A stretch of 64,000 nt of DNA from Nocardioides sp. Root190 (GCF_001428565.1 NZ_LMIA01000012.1:148653-212652), one strand, 5' to 3'; counted from the first letter of the stretch, positions 16,751 through 24,586 are shown. Numbers and translations are program-made. Notes: generated by a model not told the origin, from the sequence alone.

Positions 16751-16765
16751 GATCGGTGACCGATC
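16751..16765. promoter_or_regulatory. Palindrome spanning the FMN reductase stop
   Basis: GATCGGT-G-ACCGATC is a perfect 15-base odd palindrome that includes the first two plus-strand bases of the FMN reductase stop codon. The position, about 55 bases upstream of the acyl-CoA dehydrogenase start, suits an operator. Confidence 0.45.
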
Positions 16766-17411
16766 ACCGCACGGCGTTCCCGCCGGCCTCGCGCAGGAGC
16801 TGCTCGAAGGGCGTCGGGGCAGCGAACTCGTCGGCGACCTGTCGCCGGACCGGAGCTGCCGCGGGCTCCCCTGCGCCGTTCCCGAGCAGAGCGGCGAGCT
16901 CCGCGGCGGCCCGGTCGACCCGCTTGTCCAGCGAGCCGTCATCGGTGGCACCGAAGTCCTCGGCGGCAGCGAAGACGCCCGTCGGGACCACGACTGCGTG
17001 GAGATGGGCGAACAGCGGTCGCAGCGCGTGGTCGAGCGCGAGGCTGTGCCGGGCCGTGCCGGCCGTGGCCGCGATGACGACCGGTTTGCCGTCCAGGGTC
17101 CCCGGCTCGAGGACGTCGAAGAACGTCTTGAACAAGCCGGAGTACGACGCCGAGAACACCGGCGTCACCACGACCAGCGCGTCGGCGCGGCGGACCTGCT
17201 CGAGCGAGGTCGCGAGGTCACCCGTCGGGAACCCCGTGAGCAGGTGGTCGGCGAGCGCGTGGGCCAGCGGCCGGAGCTCGACGTGCTGGACGTCGACCTC
17301 CTGGCCGCGGGCGGCCACGCTGCGTCGCACCGCCTCGCCGAGCTTGTCGGCGAGGATCCGGGTGGAGGACGGGACCGAGAGCCCCGCCGAGACGACGACC
17401 ACGCTGGTCAT
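16764..17411 (-). CDS. NADPH-dependent FMN reductase paired with a luciferase-like monooxygenase
   Basis: The 215-residue flavodoxin-like protein starts TSVVVVSAGLSVPSSTR (FMN phosphate loop) and contains ADALVVVTPVFSASYSGLFKTFFD (flavin-binding) near residue 75-98. It should supply reduced FMN to the adjacent luciferase-like oxidoreductase, whose stop overlaps this start by 4 bases (17408-17411). This gene pairing corresponds to the CE1759/CE1758 family duo known in actinobacteria. A C-terminal 40-residue Ala-rich tail is extra. Confidence 0.88.
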   Translation of the reverse strand: MTSVVVVSAGLSVPSSTRILADKLGEAVRRSVAARGQEVDVQHVELRPLAHALADHLLTGFPTGDLATSLEQVRRADALVVVTPVFSASYSGLFKTFFDVLEPGTLDGKPVVIAATAGTARHSLALDHALRPLFAHLHAVVVPTGVFAAAEDFGATDDGSLDKRVDRAAAELAALLGNGAGEPAAAPVRRQVADEFAAPTPFEQLLREAGGNAVR

Positions 17412-18559
17412 GCGTCGACCTCCTCCTTCTGGAACCGGTCGGTGGTACCGGTCATCGTGTCCTCAGCGTGCACCGTGCTGTCCTTGGCGCCGCCGGCCGC
17501 GGCGACCCGCGACGCGTGCGTCGGGGCGTCGGGGACGTGGGCGGGTCGACCCTCGGCGAAGCCCTTGCGCATCTCCGGCAGGATCTCGCCGAGCAGGTCG
17601 AGCTGCTCGAGCACCGTCTTCAACGGCAGACCGGCGTGGTCGACGAGGAACAGCTGGCGCTGGTAGTCGCCGGCGTACTCGCGGAACGACAGTGTCTTCT
17701 CCAGCACCTGCTGGGGAGAGCCGACGGTCAACGGAGTGTTCTGGGTGAACTCCTCCAGCGTCGGGCCGTGGCCGTAGACGGGGGCGTTGTCGAAGTACGG
17801 CCGGAAGTCGCGGACGGCGTCCTGGCTGTTGTGCCTCATGAAGATCTGGCCGCCGAGTCCGACGATCGCCTGGTCCGCCGAGCCGTGTCCGTAGTGCTCG
17901 AAGCGCTGCCGGTAGAGCTGCACCATCTGCTGGGCGTGCGAGGACGGCCAGAAGATGTGGTTGTGGAAGTAGCCGTCGCCGTAGTAGGCCGCCTGCTCCG
18001 CGATCTCGGGGCTGCGGATCGAGCCGTGCCACACGAACGGCGCGACACCCTCGAGCGGACGCGGCGTGGCGGTGTAGCCCTGGAGCGGGGTGCGGAAGCG
18101 GCCCTCCCAGTCCACGACGTCCTCGGACCAGAGCCGGCGCAGCAGGGCGTAGTTCTCGATCGCCAGGTTGATCCCCTGGCGGATGTCCTTGCCGAACCAC
18201 GGGTAGACGGGACCGGTGTTGCCACGACCCAGCATCAGGTCGACCCGACCGTCGGTCAGGTGCTGGATCTTCGCGTAGTCCTCGGCGATGAGCACCGGGT
18301 CCGTCGTGGTGATCAGCGTGGTGGCCGTCGAGAGGATGATCCGCTCGGTCTGGGCGCCGATGTAGGCGAGCGTCGCCGTCGGGTTGGACGCGATGAACGG
18401 CGGGTTGTGGTGCTCACCGGTGGCGAACACGTCGAGGCCGATGTCCTCGGCCTTCTTCGCGATCGCGACCGTCGCCTTGATCCGCTCGTACTCCGTCGGA
18501 GTACGTCCGGTCGTGGGGTCCGTGGTGACGTCACCGACGGTGAAGATGCCGATCTGCAT
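17408..18559 (-). CDS. Luciferase-like (LLM) flavin-dependent monooxygenase
   Basis: The 383-residue TIM-barrel protein has LLM-family marks: IGIFTVGD at the N terminus, AEDIGLDVFATGEHHNPPF near residue 36, HLTDGRVDLMLGRGN near 105 and VGSPQQVLEKTLSFR near 285. It should use FMNH2 from the downstream reductase to oxygenate an unknown substrate. AGGGAG precedes the ATG. A TTGACA-containing palindrome lies about 55 bases upstream. Confidence 0.88.
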   Translation of the reverse strand: MQIGIFTVGDVTTDPTTGRTPTEYERIKATVAIAKKAEDIGLDVFATGEHHNPPFIASNPTATLAYIGAQTERIILSTATTLITTTDPVLIAEDYAKIQHLTDGRVDLMLGRGNTGPVYPWFGKDIRQGINLAIENYALLRRLWSEDVVDWEGRFRTPLQGYTATPRPLEGVAPFVWHGSIRSPEIAEQAAYYGDGYFHNHIFWPSSHAQQMVQLYRQRFEHYGHGSADQAIVGLGGQIFMRHNSQDAVRDFRPYFDNAPVYGHGPTLEEFTQNTPLTVGSPQQVLEKTLSFREYAGDYQRQLFLVDHAGLPLKTVLEQLDLLGEILPEMRKGFAEGRPAHVPDAPTHASRVAAAGGAKDSTVHAEDTMTGTTDRFQKEEVDA

Positions 18560-18612
18560 GATCCACTCCCTGGGGCTGTTCGGGATGCTGTCCTGTCCTC
18601 CGCTCCAACGGG

Positions 18613-18622
18613 TGACATGTCA
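18613..18622. promoter_or_regulatory. Palindrome overlapping a possible -35 of the LLM-FMN reductase operon
   Basis: TGACATGTCA is a perfect palindrome, and on the minus strand it begins inside a consensus TTGACA. The next gene's stop codon lies 2 bases away. A clear -10 is not seen at 17 bases, so the promoter is tentative. Confidence 0.35.
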
Positions 18623-18623
18623 A

Positions 18624-19373
18624 CTATATTCCGGAACGGTCCCCGATGTCACACGGGGCGGAGTCGCGGCGCACGATCAGCACCGCACGGTCGTCGTCTC
18701 CCCGGTCCACCTGGGCGATGATCCGCTCCGCAGCGCCCTCCCAGCAGTCGAGCACCGCCTCACGCGCCACCCGGCGCAGCCAGTCGATGCCGTCGTCGAT
18801 GTCAGCGGAACGGGACTCGACCACCCCGTCGGTGTAGAAGAGCAGCGCCTCCCCCGGAGCGAGGCTGCCCTCGCTGGGGACCACCTCGGGCACGTCGCTG
18901 ACACCGAGCGCCGTGCCGCGGGCGTTGTCGGTCTCCCATCTCCCGGGTCCCGGCTCCCACCGCAGGGCGGGCGGGTGGCCCGCGCTCCGGATCCGGTAGG
19001 CGCCGGTGTCCAGCTCGAGCACGACCTGGACCGCCGTGGCGATGCTCTCGTCCGACGGTTGGCGCTGCAGGTAGCCGTTGGCCGCGAGCAGCAATGTGTC
19101 CTCCGGAACCGCAGCGATGAGGCTCTCGAGCGCCCCGGCGAACTGGAGCGCGGCCGGCACCGCCGAGGCGCCGCTCCCGCAGACGTCGACCAGGATCATC
19201 TGGAGCAGGCGGCCGTCGGCCGACAGGTCGCTGACGATGAAGTCGCCGCCGTACTCATAGCCCTCGGCGCCGAGCATGGCCGACTGGTGCGCCCAGCCGT
19301 CCGGCAGCACGGGCATCCGGCCCCGTGCGAGCAACCGGTCGCGGAGCCGGGCCCATTCGGCATGGTCGTCCAT
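18624..19373 (-). CDS. PP2C/SpoIIE-type serine phosphatase
   Basis: The 249-residue phosphatase has the PPM metal-binding motifs: YGGDFIVSD near residue 41, ILVDVCGSGASAVPAAL near 60 (usually DVsGHG), a DTGAYRIRSAGHPPALRW strand pair near 122, LLFYTDGVVESR near 180, and DDRAVLIVRR near 225. There is no sensor or HAMP domain, so it probably acts on an anti-sigma-factor antagonist or another phosphoprotein in the cytosol. A TACGCT hexamer sits at -12 to -7 of the ATG. Confidence 0.85.
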   Translation of the reverse strand: MDDHAEWARLRDRLLARGRMPVLPDGWAHQSAMLGAEGYEYGGDFIVSDLSADGRLLQMILVDVCGSGASAVPAALQFAGALESLIAAVPEDTLLLAANGYLQRQPSDESIATAVQVVLELDTGAYRIRSAGHPPALRWEPGPGRWETDNARGTALGVSDVPEVVPSEGSLAPGEALLFYTDGVVESRSADIDDGIDWLRRVAREAVLDCWEGAAERIIAQVDRGDDDRAVLIVRRDSAPCDIGDRSGI

Positions 19374-19379
19374 CGGGCC

Positions 19380-19385
19380 AGCGTA
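19380..19385 (-). promoter_or_regulatory. -10 element of the PP2C gene (leaderless)
   Basis: TACGCT ends 6 bases before the ATG at 19373. Confidence 0.5.
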
Positions 19386-19408
19386 CGCACGGGTAGCCTG
19401 CGAGCGGG

Positions 19409-19442
19409 CCCGGTCCGGCCAACCCCCCTTGGTCGGACCGGG
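19409..19442. promoter_or_regulatory. Long inverted repeat between divergent promoters
   Basis: A 14-base stem with one mismatch (CCCGGTCCGGCCAA with TTGGTCGGACCGGG) closes a 6-base C loop. It lies between the -10 elements of the PP2C gene and the hydrolase at 19474, so an operator is more likely than a terminator. Confidence 0.45.
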
Positions 19443-19461
19443 TCTTCTGACGTCCGGGTCC

Positions 19462-19467
19462 TAGAAT
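19462..19467 (+). promoter_or_regulatory. -10 element of the serine hydrolase gene (leaderless)
   Basis: TAGAAT ends 6 bases before the GTG at 19474. Confidence 0.55.
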
Positions 19468-19473
19468 CGGACC

Positions 19474-20439
19474 GTGACCGAGCCGAGCGTCGTCGACATC
19501 CTGGGCGAACCGTGGCTCGCCGAGACGATCCCGCTGCCCGACGACTTCGAGGGTGAGGTCGTCGCGACGCTCGTCAGCCGCAGGTCAGAGACCGCGACCG
19601 CTCGGGCAACCCTCCACGTCCACGGGTTCTCGGACTACTTCTTCCACACCGAGTACGCCGACTGGTGGCTCGCGCGCGACCACGACATGTACGCCCTCGA
19701 CCTGCGCAAGTACGGCCGCTCGCTCCGGCCGCACCAGTCCGCGACCTACGTCGAGGACCTCGACGACTACTTCGCCGAGCTCGATGCCGCGTGGGACCGG
19801 ATCACCGTGCGTGACGGGCACACCCGCGTCGTGGTGTCGGGCCACTCGACGGGTGGTCTCGTCGTCGCGCTGTGGGCCCACGCCCGCCAGCCGGCCGAGC
19901 TCGCCGGGCTCGTCCTGAACTCGCCCTGGCTGGACCTCCAGGGCCAGGCCTGGATGCGCTCCCCCGCCGTTGGGGCGGTGATCGGCCAGCTCGCCCAGCG
20001 TCGTCCGCTGGCGGCCCTGCCCCGCGAGGTGAAGGGGTACTACGGCCGCAGCCTGCACCGCGACCACGACGGGGAATGGGACTTCGACCTCACGTGGAAG
20101 CCCGTGGAGTCCTTCCCCGTGCGCTTCGGCTGGCTCCGCGCGATCCGCCAGGGCCACGCGCGCCTCCAGGCCGGGCTCGCGGTCGGCGTACCCGTGCTCG
20201 TGCTCTCCTCGGACCGCAGCAGCTCACCGGCGAGCATGGACGAGGACGTGTTCAGCACCGACATCGTGCTGGACGTCGCGCAGATCCGGCGCTGGTCGAC
20301 CGCGGTCGGTCAGCACGTCACCTATGTCGCCGTCCCGGGTGCGGTCCACGACGTGGTGCTGTCCCGCGACACGCCGCGCGCACGCGCGTACGAAGAGATC
20401 CGACTCTGGTTGGACGCGTACGTGCTCCGCGACCAGTAG
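19474..20439 (+). CDS. Alpha/beta hydrolase, lysophospholipase/monoacylglycerol-lipase type
   Basis: The 321-residue hydrolase has LHVHGFSDYFFHTEYADWW near residue 46 (oxyanion HG), DMYALDLRKYGRS near 72, the nucleophile elbow VVSGHSTGGLV near 122 (Ser), and a C-terminal His in PGAVHDVVLSRD near 290. This is the Hydrolase_4 family that cleaves lysophospholipids or monoacylglycerols. No signal peptide is present. The GTG start at 19474 is set by the leaderless promoter. The stop codon TAG at its end is reused in the -10 of the next gene. Confidence 0.85.
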   Translation: MTEPSVVDILGEPWLAETIPLPDDFEGEVVATLVSRRSETATARATLHVHGFSDYFFHTEYADWWLARDHDMYALDLRKYGRSLRPHQSATYVEDLDDYFAELDAAWDRITVRDGHTRVVVSGHSTGGLVVALWAHARQPAELAGLVLNSPWLDLQGQAWMRSPAVGAVIGQLAQRRPLAALPREVKGYYGRSLHRDHDGEWDFDLTWKPVESFPVRFGWLRAIRQGHARLQAGLAVGVPVLVLSSDRSSSPASMDEDVFSTDIVLDVAQIRRWSTAVGQHVTYVAVPGAVHDVVLSRDTPRARAYEEIRLWLDAYVLRDQ

Positions 20440-20442
20440 TCT
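20437..20442 (+). promoter_or_regulatory. -10 element formed partly by the upstream stop codon
   Basis: TAGTCT, whose TAG is the stop of the hydrolase, ends 6 bases before the ATG at 20449. Confidence 0.5.
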
Positions 20443-20448
20443 CCGGCC

Positions 20449-20814
20449 ATGGATCCCGTCACTGGACTCTCGCTCGGTCGCATCGTCATCGGCATCGGCG
20501 CACTCGTCTCGCCCTCGACGACGGCCAAGCTCTTCGGCCTCGACCCCACGACCAACCCGCAGGTCGGGGTCTTCGGACGCATGTTCGGCGCGCGTGAGAT
20601 CGCCCTGGGTGCGGTCACCCTCGTCTCGAAGGGTGCGCTGCGCCGCAACCTGACCCTCGTCGGCATCGCCGTCGACGGGGCCGACGCCGCCAGCGGGGTC
20701 ATCGAGGTCAAGGGTGGCGGTGCGCCGAAGCTCCAGGGTGGTGCGCTCGTCGGCGTCGCACTCGGAGCCGTCGGCTCGGGCATCGCAGCGCTCGCCCTCA
20801 ACCGGGGGAAGTGA
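20449..20814 (+). CDS. Small membrane protein, DUF4267-like
   Basis: The 121-residue hydrophobic protein has about four membrane segments: LGRIVIGIGALVSPS, ALGAVTLVS, NLTLVGIAVDGADAASGV and GALVGVALGAVGSGIAALAL. The order GR..IG..AL..P......FGLDP...P....GRMFGAREIALG is typical of uncharacterised DUF4267-type proteins. The function is unknown. It is 9 bases downstream of the hydrolase, so it can also be read through from that promoter. Confidence 0.7.
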   Translation: MDPVTGLSLGRIVIGIGALVSPSTTAKLFGLDPTTNPQVGVFGRMFGAREIALGAVTLVSKGALRRNLTLVGIAVDGADAASGVIEVKGGGAPKLQGGALVGVALGAVGSGIAALALNRGK

Positions 20815-20829
20815 GCCCGGGCAGGTGGG

Positions 20830-21660
20830 TCAGGTCGCCACGATGATGGCGACCGCCACCAGCCCGACCACGACGATGATGCTGCGCAGCGCCAGCGGCG
20901 GGAGCTTGCGGCCCACGGCGGCGCCCAGGAAGCCACCGATCACGGCGCCCACGCCGATCACGAGGACGATCAGCCAGTCGATCTCGACGTCGCTGCCGAA
21001 CAGACCGAGCTCAGCGGCGACGACGAAGATCAGCCCGGCGACACCGTTCACGACGGCCACGAGGACGTTCTTCACGCCGTTGAGGCGCTGCAGCGACTCA
21101 CCGATCCCGATGCCCAGGATGCCCATCAGGAGCACTCCCTGGGCGGCGCCGAAGTAGCCGCCGTACACGCCGGTGGCGAAGGCGGCCGCCAGCACCCAGG
21201 CCGGCTCCGCACCGGGCCGCGGGGCGCTCGCCTCCTCGCCGGACTCTCCCCCGGACTCGGTCTCGCGTCGTGCAGCCCGCTCGGCGACGTACCTCGACAG
21301 CCGAGGCTGGACGATCACCAGGGCGACCCCGAGCAGGATCAGGACGGGGACGACGGCCTCGAACGCGCCGGGCGGCAGCACGAGCAGCAGGACGGCGCCG
21401 AGCACACCTCCCGAGGTGGAGAAGACCAGGAGACGCACGATCCTGGCGCGCTGGCCGACCAGCTCGCGCCGGTAGCCGACCGCTCCGGCGACCGAGCCCG
21501 GCACCAGGCCCAGGCTGTTGGACATGTTGGCCGTGACGGCCGGGACGCCCAGTGCCAGCAGCGTCGGGAAGGTGATCAGGGTCCCGGATCCCACGACGGC
21601 GTTGATGGTCCCGGCACCCACTCCGGCGAGCAGGATCGCGAGGAGCTCGAGCGCACTCAC
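20830..21660 (-). CDS. TauE/SafE-family anion exporter or permease
   Basis: The 276-residue membrane protein has two homologous halves, each opening with a Gly-rich motif: GVGAGTINAVVGSGTLITFP near residue 14 and ATGVYGGYFGAAQGVLLMG near 165. About eight membrane segments are visible, with a charged loop near 130-150. The family moves sulfite, sulfoacetate or similar anions; the substrate here is unknown. The GTG at 21660 overlaps the slipin stop (GTGA), so it is the last gene of nfeD-slipin-tauE. An earlier in-frame start would run into the slipin gene. Confidence 0.85.
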   Translation of the reverse strand: MSALELLAILLAGVGAGTINAVVGSGTLITFPTLLALGVPAVTANMSNSLGLVPGSVAGAVGYRRELVGQRARIVRLLVFSTSGGVLGAVLLLVLPPGAFEAVVPVLILLGVALVIVQPRLSRYVAERAARRETESGGESGEEASAPRPGAEPAWVLAAAFATGVYGGYFGAAQGVLLMGILGIGIGESLQRLNGVKNVLVAVVNGVAGLIFVVAAELGLFGSDVEIDWLIVLVIGVGAVIGGFLGAAVGRKLPPLALRSIIVVVGLVAVAIIVAT

Positions 21661-22538
21661 TTCTGGAGGTCGGCCCCGGGCATGATCGCCGAGCCGAGTC
21701 CTTCGAGCGCCTTGCCGATCTCGCTCGGGATGATCCACACCTTGTTGGCGTCGCCCTCGGCGATGCGCGGGAGCATCTGGAGGTACTGGTAGGCCAGCAG
21801 GCCCTGGTCCGGGCGGCCCTCGTGGATGGCGCGGAAGACCGTCTGGATCGCCTCACCCTCACCCTGCGCCCGCAGGATGGCCGCCTCGCGGTCTCCCTCG
21901 GCGTTGAGGATCGCGGACTGCTTGTTGCCCTCCGCGGTCAGGATGGCGGACTGGCGCTGGCCTTCGGCGGTCAGGATGAACGCGCGCTTGTCGCGCTCCG
22001 CGCGCATCTGCTTCTCCATCGCGTCCTTGATCGAGGGCGGCGGGTCGATGCCCTTGATCTCGACCCGCTTGACCTTGATCCCCCAGCGTCCGGTCGTCTC
22101 GTCGAGCACCGCGGACAGGCCGCTGTTGATCGACTCGCGGCTGGTGAGGGTCTGCTCGAGGTCCATCCCGCCGACGACGTTGCGCAGCGTGGTCATGGTC
22201 AGCTGCTCGATCGCCTGGATGTAGTTGGAGATCTCGTAGGTCGCCGAGATCGGATCGGTGACCTGGAAGTAGATGACGGTGTCGATGTCCACCGTCAGGT
22301 TGTCCTCGGTGATCGCCGACTGCGGCGGGAAGCTCACGACCTGCTCGCGCAGGTCGATCATGTAGCGGACCTTGTCGATGAACGGCACGACGAAGTTGAG
22401 ACCCGCGGGGAGCGTCTCCTTGTACTTGCCGAAGCGCTCGACGATGCCCGTGTAGGCCTGCGGGACCACGCGGATCGACTTCGCGATCACCGTGATGACG
22501 AAGAGCAGCAGGAGGGCGAGGACGACCAGGATGATCAC
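21657..22538 (-). CDS. SPFH/Band 7 (slipin-type) membrane scaffold protein
   Basis: The 293-residue protein has one N-terminal membrane segment (IILVVLALLLLFVITVIA) and an SPFH domain: RVVPQAYTGIVERFGKY, TLPAGLNFVVPFIDKV, LREQVVSFPPQSAITEDN. The coiled coil near 165-215 has repeated AEG..QSAIL..AEG units. It should form oligomers that organise membrane microdomains. The upstream NfeD overlaps by 4 bases, the classic slipin-NfeD partnership. Confidence 0.93.
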   Translation of the reverse strand: MIILVVLALLLLFVITVIAKSIRVVPQAYTGIVERFGKYKETLPAGLNFVVPFIDKVRYMIDLREQVVSFPPQSAITEDNLTVDIDTVIYFQVTDPISATYEISNYIQAIEQLTMTTLRNVVGGMDLEQTLTSRESINSGLSAVLDETTGRWGIKVKRVEIKGIDPPPSIKDAMEKQMRAERDKRAFILTAEGQRQSAILTAEGNKQSAILNAEGDREAAILRAQGEGEAIQTVFRAIHEGRPDQGLLAYQYLQMLPRIAEGDANKVWIIPSEIGKALEGLGSAIMPGADLQK

Positions 22539-23014
22539 AGCAGGGGCTCCTTCGGGGGGTTCGACGAGGAGACGGGGCGCACGTGCGCGGTGGCGCCGGT
22601 GATCGAGACCACCTCGACCGTGCGGCCCACGTGGATGTCGCTCTCAGCGCCCTCGGAGACCGCGAGCCAGCTCTCGCCGCCGATCTTGACGCGGCCGGGG
22701 CGGTGCTCGACGACGGCTTCGGTGACGATGCCGCGTGCTCCGACCAGGCTGGCCGGCCCGAGGACGAGGTCGGGACCGCCGTGGAGGCGGCGTACCAACG
22801 GTGGACGGACGCCTGCCAACAGCAGCAGTGCTGCCGCCGAGGCCACGAGCACCTGGACGATCACTCTGTCGGTGACGAAGGCCGAGCCCATGCCCGCGAG
22901 GGCACCGCCGGCGAGCATCAGCAGGAAGAGGTCCAGGCTCAGCATCTCGGCCAGCGCGAGGGCGATGCCGACGCCCAGCCACGCTTCCCAGAGGTGATCA
23001 CTCAGCCAGTCCAT
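22535..23014 (-). CDS. NfeD-family membrane protein
   Basis: The 159-residue short NfeD has membrane segments near residues 10-30, 32-50 and 52-70, and a C-terminal OB-fold domain (GARGIVTEAV, GRVKIGGESWLAVSE). NfeD proteins partner with slipins at the membrane. It is first in the three-gene unit and has TAGGGT at -12 to -7 of its ATG. Confidence 0.9.
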   Translation of the reverse strand: MDWLSDHLWEAWLGVGIALALAEMLSLDLFLLMLAGGALAGMGSAFVTDRVIVQVLVASAAALLLLAGVRPPLVRRLHGGPDLVLGPASLVGARGIVTEAVVEHRPGRVKIGGESWLAVSEGAESDIHVGRTVEVVSITGATAHVRPVSSSNPPKEPLL

Positions 23015-23020
23015 GACCGC

Positions 23021-23026
23021 ACCCTA
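23021..23026 (-). promoter_or_regulatory. -10 element of nfeD-slipin-tauE (leaderless)
   Basis: TAGGGT ends 6 bases before the ATG at 23014. The upstream ABC gene ends only 10 bases further up. Confidence 0.5.
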
Positions 23027-23035
23027 GAGGATCGC

Positions 23036-23830
23036 TCAGCCGCGGCGTTGACGCCTGCGGGCGGCGAAGCGTCCGTCGTGCTCCTCGAGCACCAGGGGCA
23101 TCCCGAAGGTCGCCGACAGCGCCGCTGCGTTCAGCGTCGACTCCAGCGGTCCCTCGGCCACGACGGCACCCTCGCGCAGCATCAGCACGTGGGTGAAGCC
23201 AGGAGGGATCTCCTCGACGTGGTGGGACACCAGGACCGTCGCCGGCGAGGTGGGGTCGTAGGCGAGCACGGACAGGGTGGACACCAGGTCCTCGCGCCCG
23301 CCCAGGTCGAGTCCCGCCGCGGGCTCGTCGAGCAGCAGCAGCTCCGGGTCGGTCATCAGCGCGCGGGCGATCTGGACACGCTTGCGCTCGCCCTCGCTCA
23401 ACGTGCCGAACGTGCGATCCGCGAGATGGGTGACACCGACCTCGCGCAGCAGGGCGTCCGCGCGGGCGTGGTCGACCTGGTCGTACTCCTCGCGCCAGCG
23501 GCCCAGGACGCCGTACGACGCCGACAGCACCACGTCGCGGACCTTCTCCTGGCGCGGGATCCGCTCCGCGATGGCTGCGCTGGAGACACCGATGCGCGGG
23601 CGGAGGTCGAAGACGTCGACGCTGCCGATCAGCTCTCCGAGGACGCCGACGGCTCCGGTCGTGGGGTACATCTGAGCCGCGGCGATCTGCATCAGCGTGG
23701 TCTTGCCCGCGCCGTTGCCGCCGAGCAGGATCCAGCGCTCCCCCTCGCGCACCACCCAGCTCACACGGTCCAGCAGCGTGGACTGGCCACGCCGAACGGT
23801 CACCTCGGCGAGCTCGAGCACGGCGGACAT
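23036..23830 (-). CDS. ABC transporter ATPase without an adjacent permease
   Basis: The 264-residue ATPase has Walker A GGNGAGKTTLM near residue 38, the signature LSEGERKRVQIARAL near 143, Walker B LLLLDEPAAGLD near 163, and the switch His in VSHHVEEIP near 203. No membrane component is adjacent, and length and motifs suit the YlmA-like group of stand-alone ATPases. The transported or regulated target is unknown. The ATG at 23830 has a TAGGGT 7 bases before it. Confidence 0.85.
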   Translation of the reverse strand: MSAVLELAEVTVRRGQSTLLDRVSWVVREGERWILLGGNGAGKTTLMQIAAAQMYPTTGAVGVLGELIGSVDVFDLRPRIGVSSAAIAERIPRQEKVRDVVLSASYGVLGRWREEYDQVDHARADALLREVGVTHLADRTFGTLSEGERKRVQIARALMTDPELLLLDEPAAGLDLGGREDLVSTLSVLAYDPTSPATVLVSHHVEEIPPGFTHVLMLREGAVVAEGPLESTLNAAALSATFGMPLVLEEHDGRFAARRRQRRG

Positions 23831-23837
23831 GCAGGCC

Positions 23838-23843
23838 ACCCTA
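23838..23843 (-). promoter_or_regulatory. -10 element of the ABC ATPase gene
   Basis: TAGGGT ends 7 bases before the ATG at 23830. Confidence 0.5.
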
Positions 23844-23848
23844 ACCAG

Positions 23849-23854
23849 TAGGGT
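23849..23854 (+). promoter_or_regulatory. -10 element of the hypothetical gene at 23861
   Basis: TAGGGT ends 6 bases before the GTG at 23861 and is 5 bases from the opposing TAGGGT. Confidence 0.5.
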
Positions 23855-23860
23855 CACGCC

Positions 23861-24586
23861 GTGAGTGGACTACCCGTGACGGCACGCCTCGCCTGGTGGG
23901 GAACGGCCTGGCTGCAGGGCCGGATCGGGCCCGACGAGTTCATCGACGCGATGCTCGGCGACGACGTGGCCCACGTGGTCACCGGAGCGGAGGGACCCGC
24001 GCCGCTCCTGCTCGAGCTGGCCGGTGCCCGCGCGCGGGGAGCGAGCGTCGTCGCAGCGGCCTACCCGGCTCCGGGTGATCCCGCCGGACTGCGCGGACCG
24101 AAGGACCTCAACCTCGCGGCGATCGAGGTCGGCGAGGTCGCGCTGCTGGTCGGTGCGGGAACGGCACTGGTCCCCGCCCGCGTCGGCCGGGCGGTGGAGT
24201 GGACCGCACACCCGGCCGAGCGCCGCCCGCCGCCCGATCTCGGCGAGGCCGACCGTCGACTGCGGAGCATGCTGCTCACGACCGCCAACGCGCTCGCCGC
24301 CCTCGACGTCGCCCGGTGGCGTCCGGAGCTCGCCGACGACCTGATCGACCTGCGCGCCGCCGTACCCCTCACCGCGCCGCCGGGCACCCCGGCCCGCAGC
24401 ATCGACCTCGCCGGGCGCGCGCTGCACCTCGAGGCAGTGACCTCGCTCGCGCTCGACGACGACGGTGGCGCGGTCTCGGCCGGGGAGGTCGCTGCCCGCC
24501 GGGCCGCCCTCGAGCCGCTCGAGCAGGCAGCACGCCACGCACTGACGGCCGCCTGCTCGCCCGACGGCTGGCCTCCGGCGTCCTGA
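23861..24586 (+). CDS. Conserved hypothetical actinobacterial protein
   Basis: I do not recognise a named family. The 241-residue soluble protein opens LAWWGTAWLQGRIGPDEFIDAMLGDD (shown here as the span about residues 9-34) and has HVVTG, an R-G-rich loop and a helical Ala-rich C-terminal half. Codon use and GC match the neighbours, so the frame is real. It diverges from the ABC ATPase over only 30 bases and lies 30 bases before serB. Confidence 0.65.
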   Translation: MSGLPVTARLAWWGTAWLQGRIGPDEFIDAMLGDDVAHVVTGAEGPAPLLLELAGARARGASVVAAAYPAPGDPAGLRGPKDLNLAAIEVGEVALLVGAGTALVPARVGRAVEWTAHPAERRPPPDLGEADRRLRSMLLTTANALAALDVARWRPELADDLIDLRAAVPLTAPPGTPARSIDLAGRALHLEAVTSLALDDDGGAVSAGEVAARRAALEPLEQAARHALTAACSPDGWPPAS

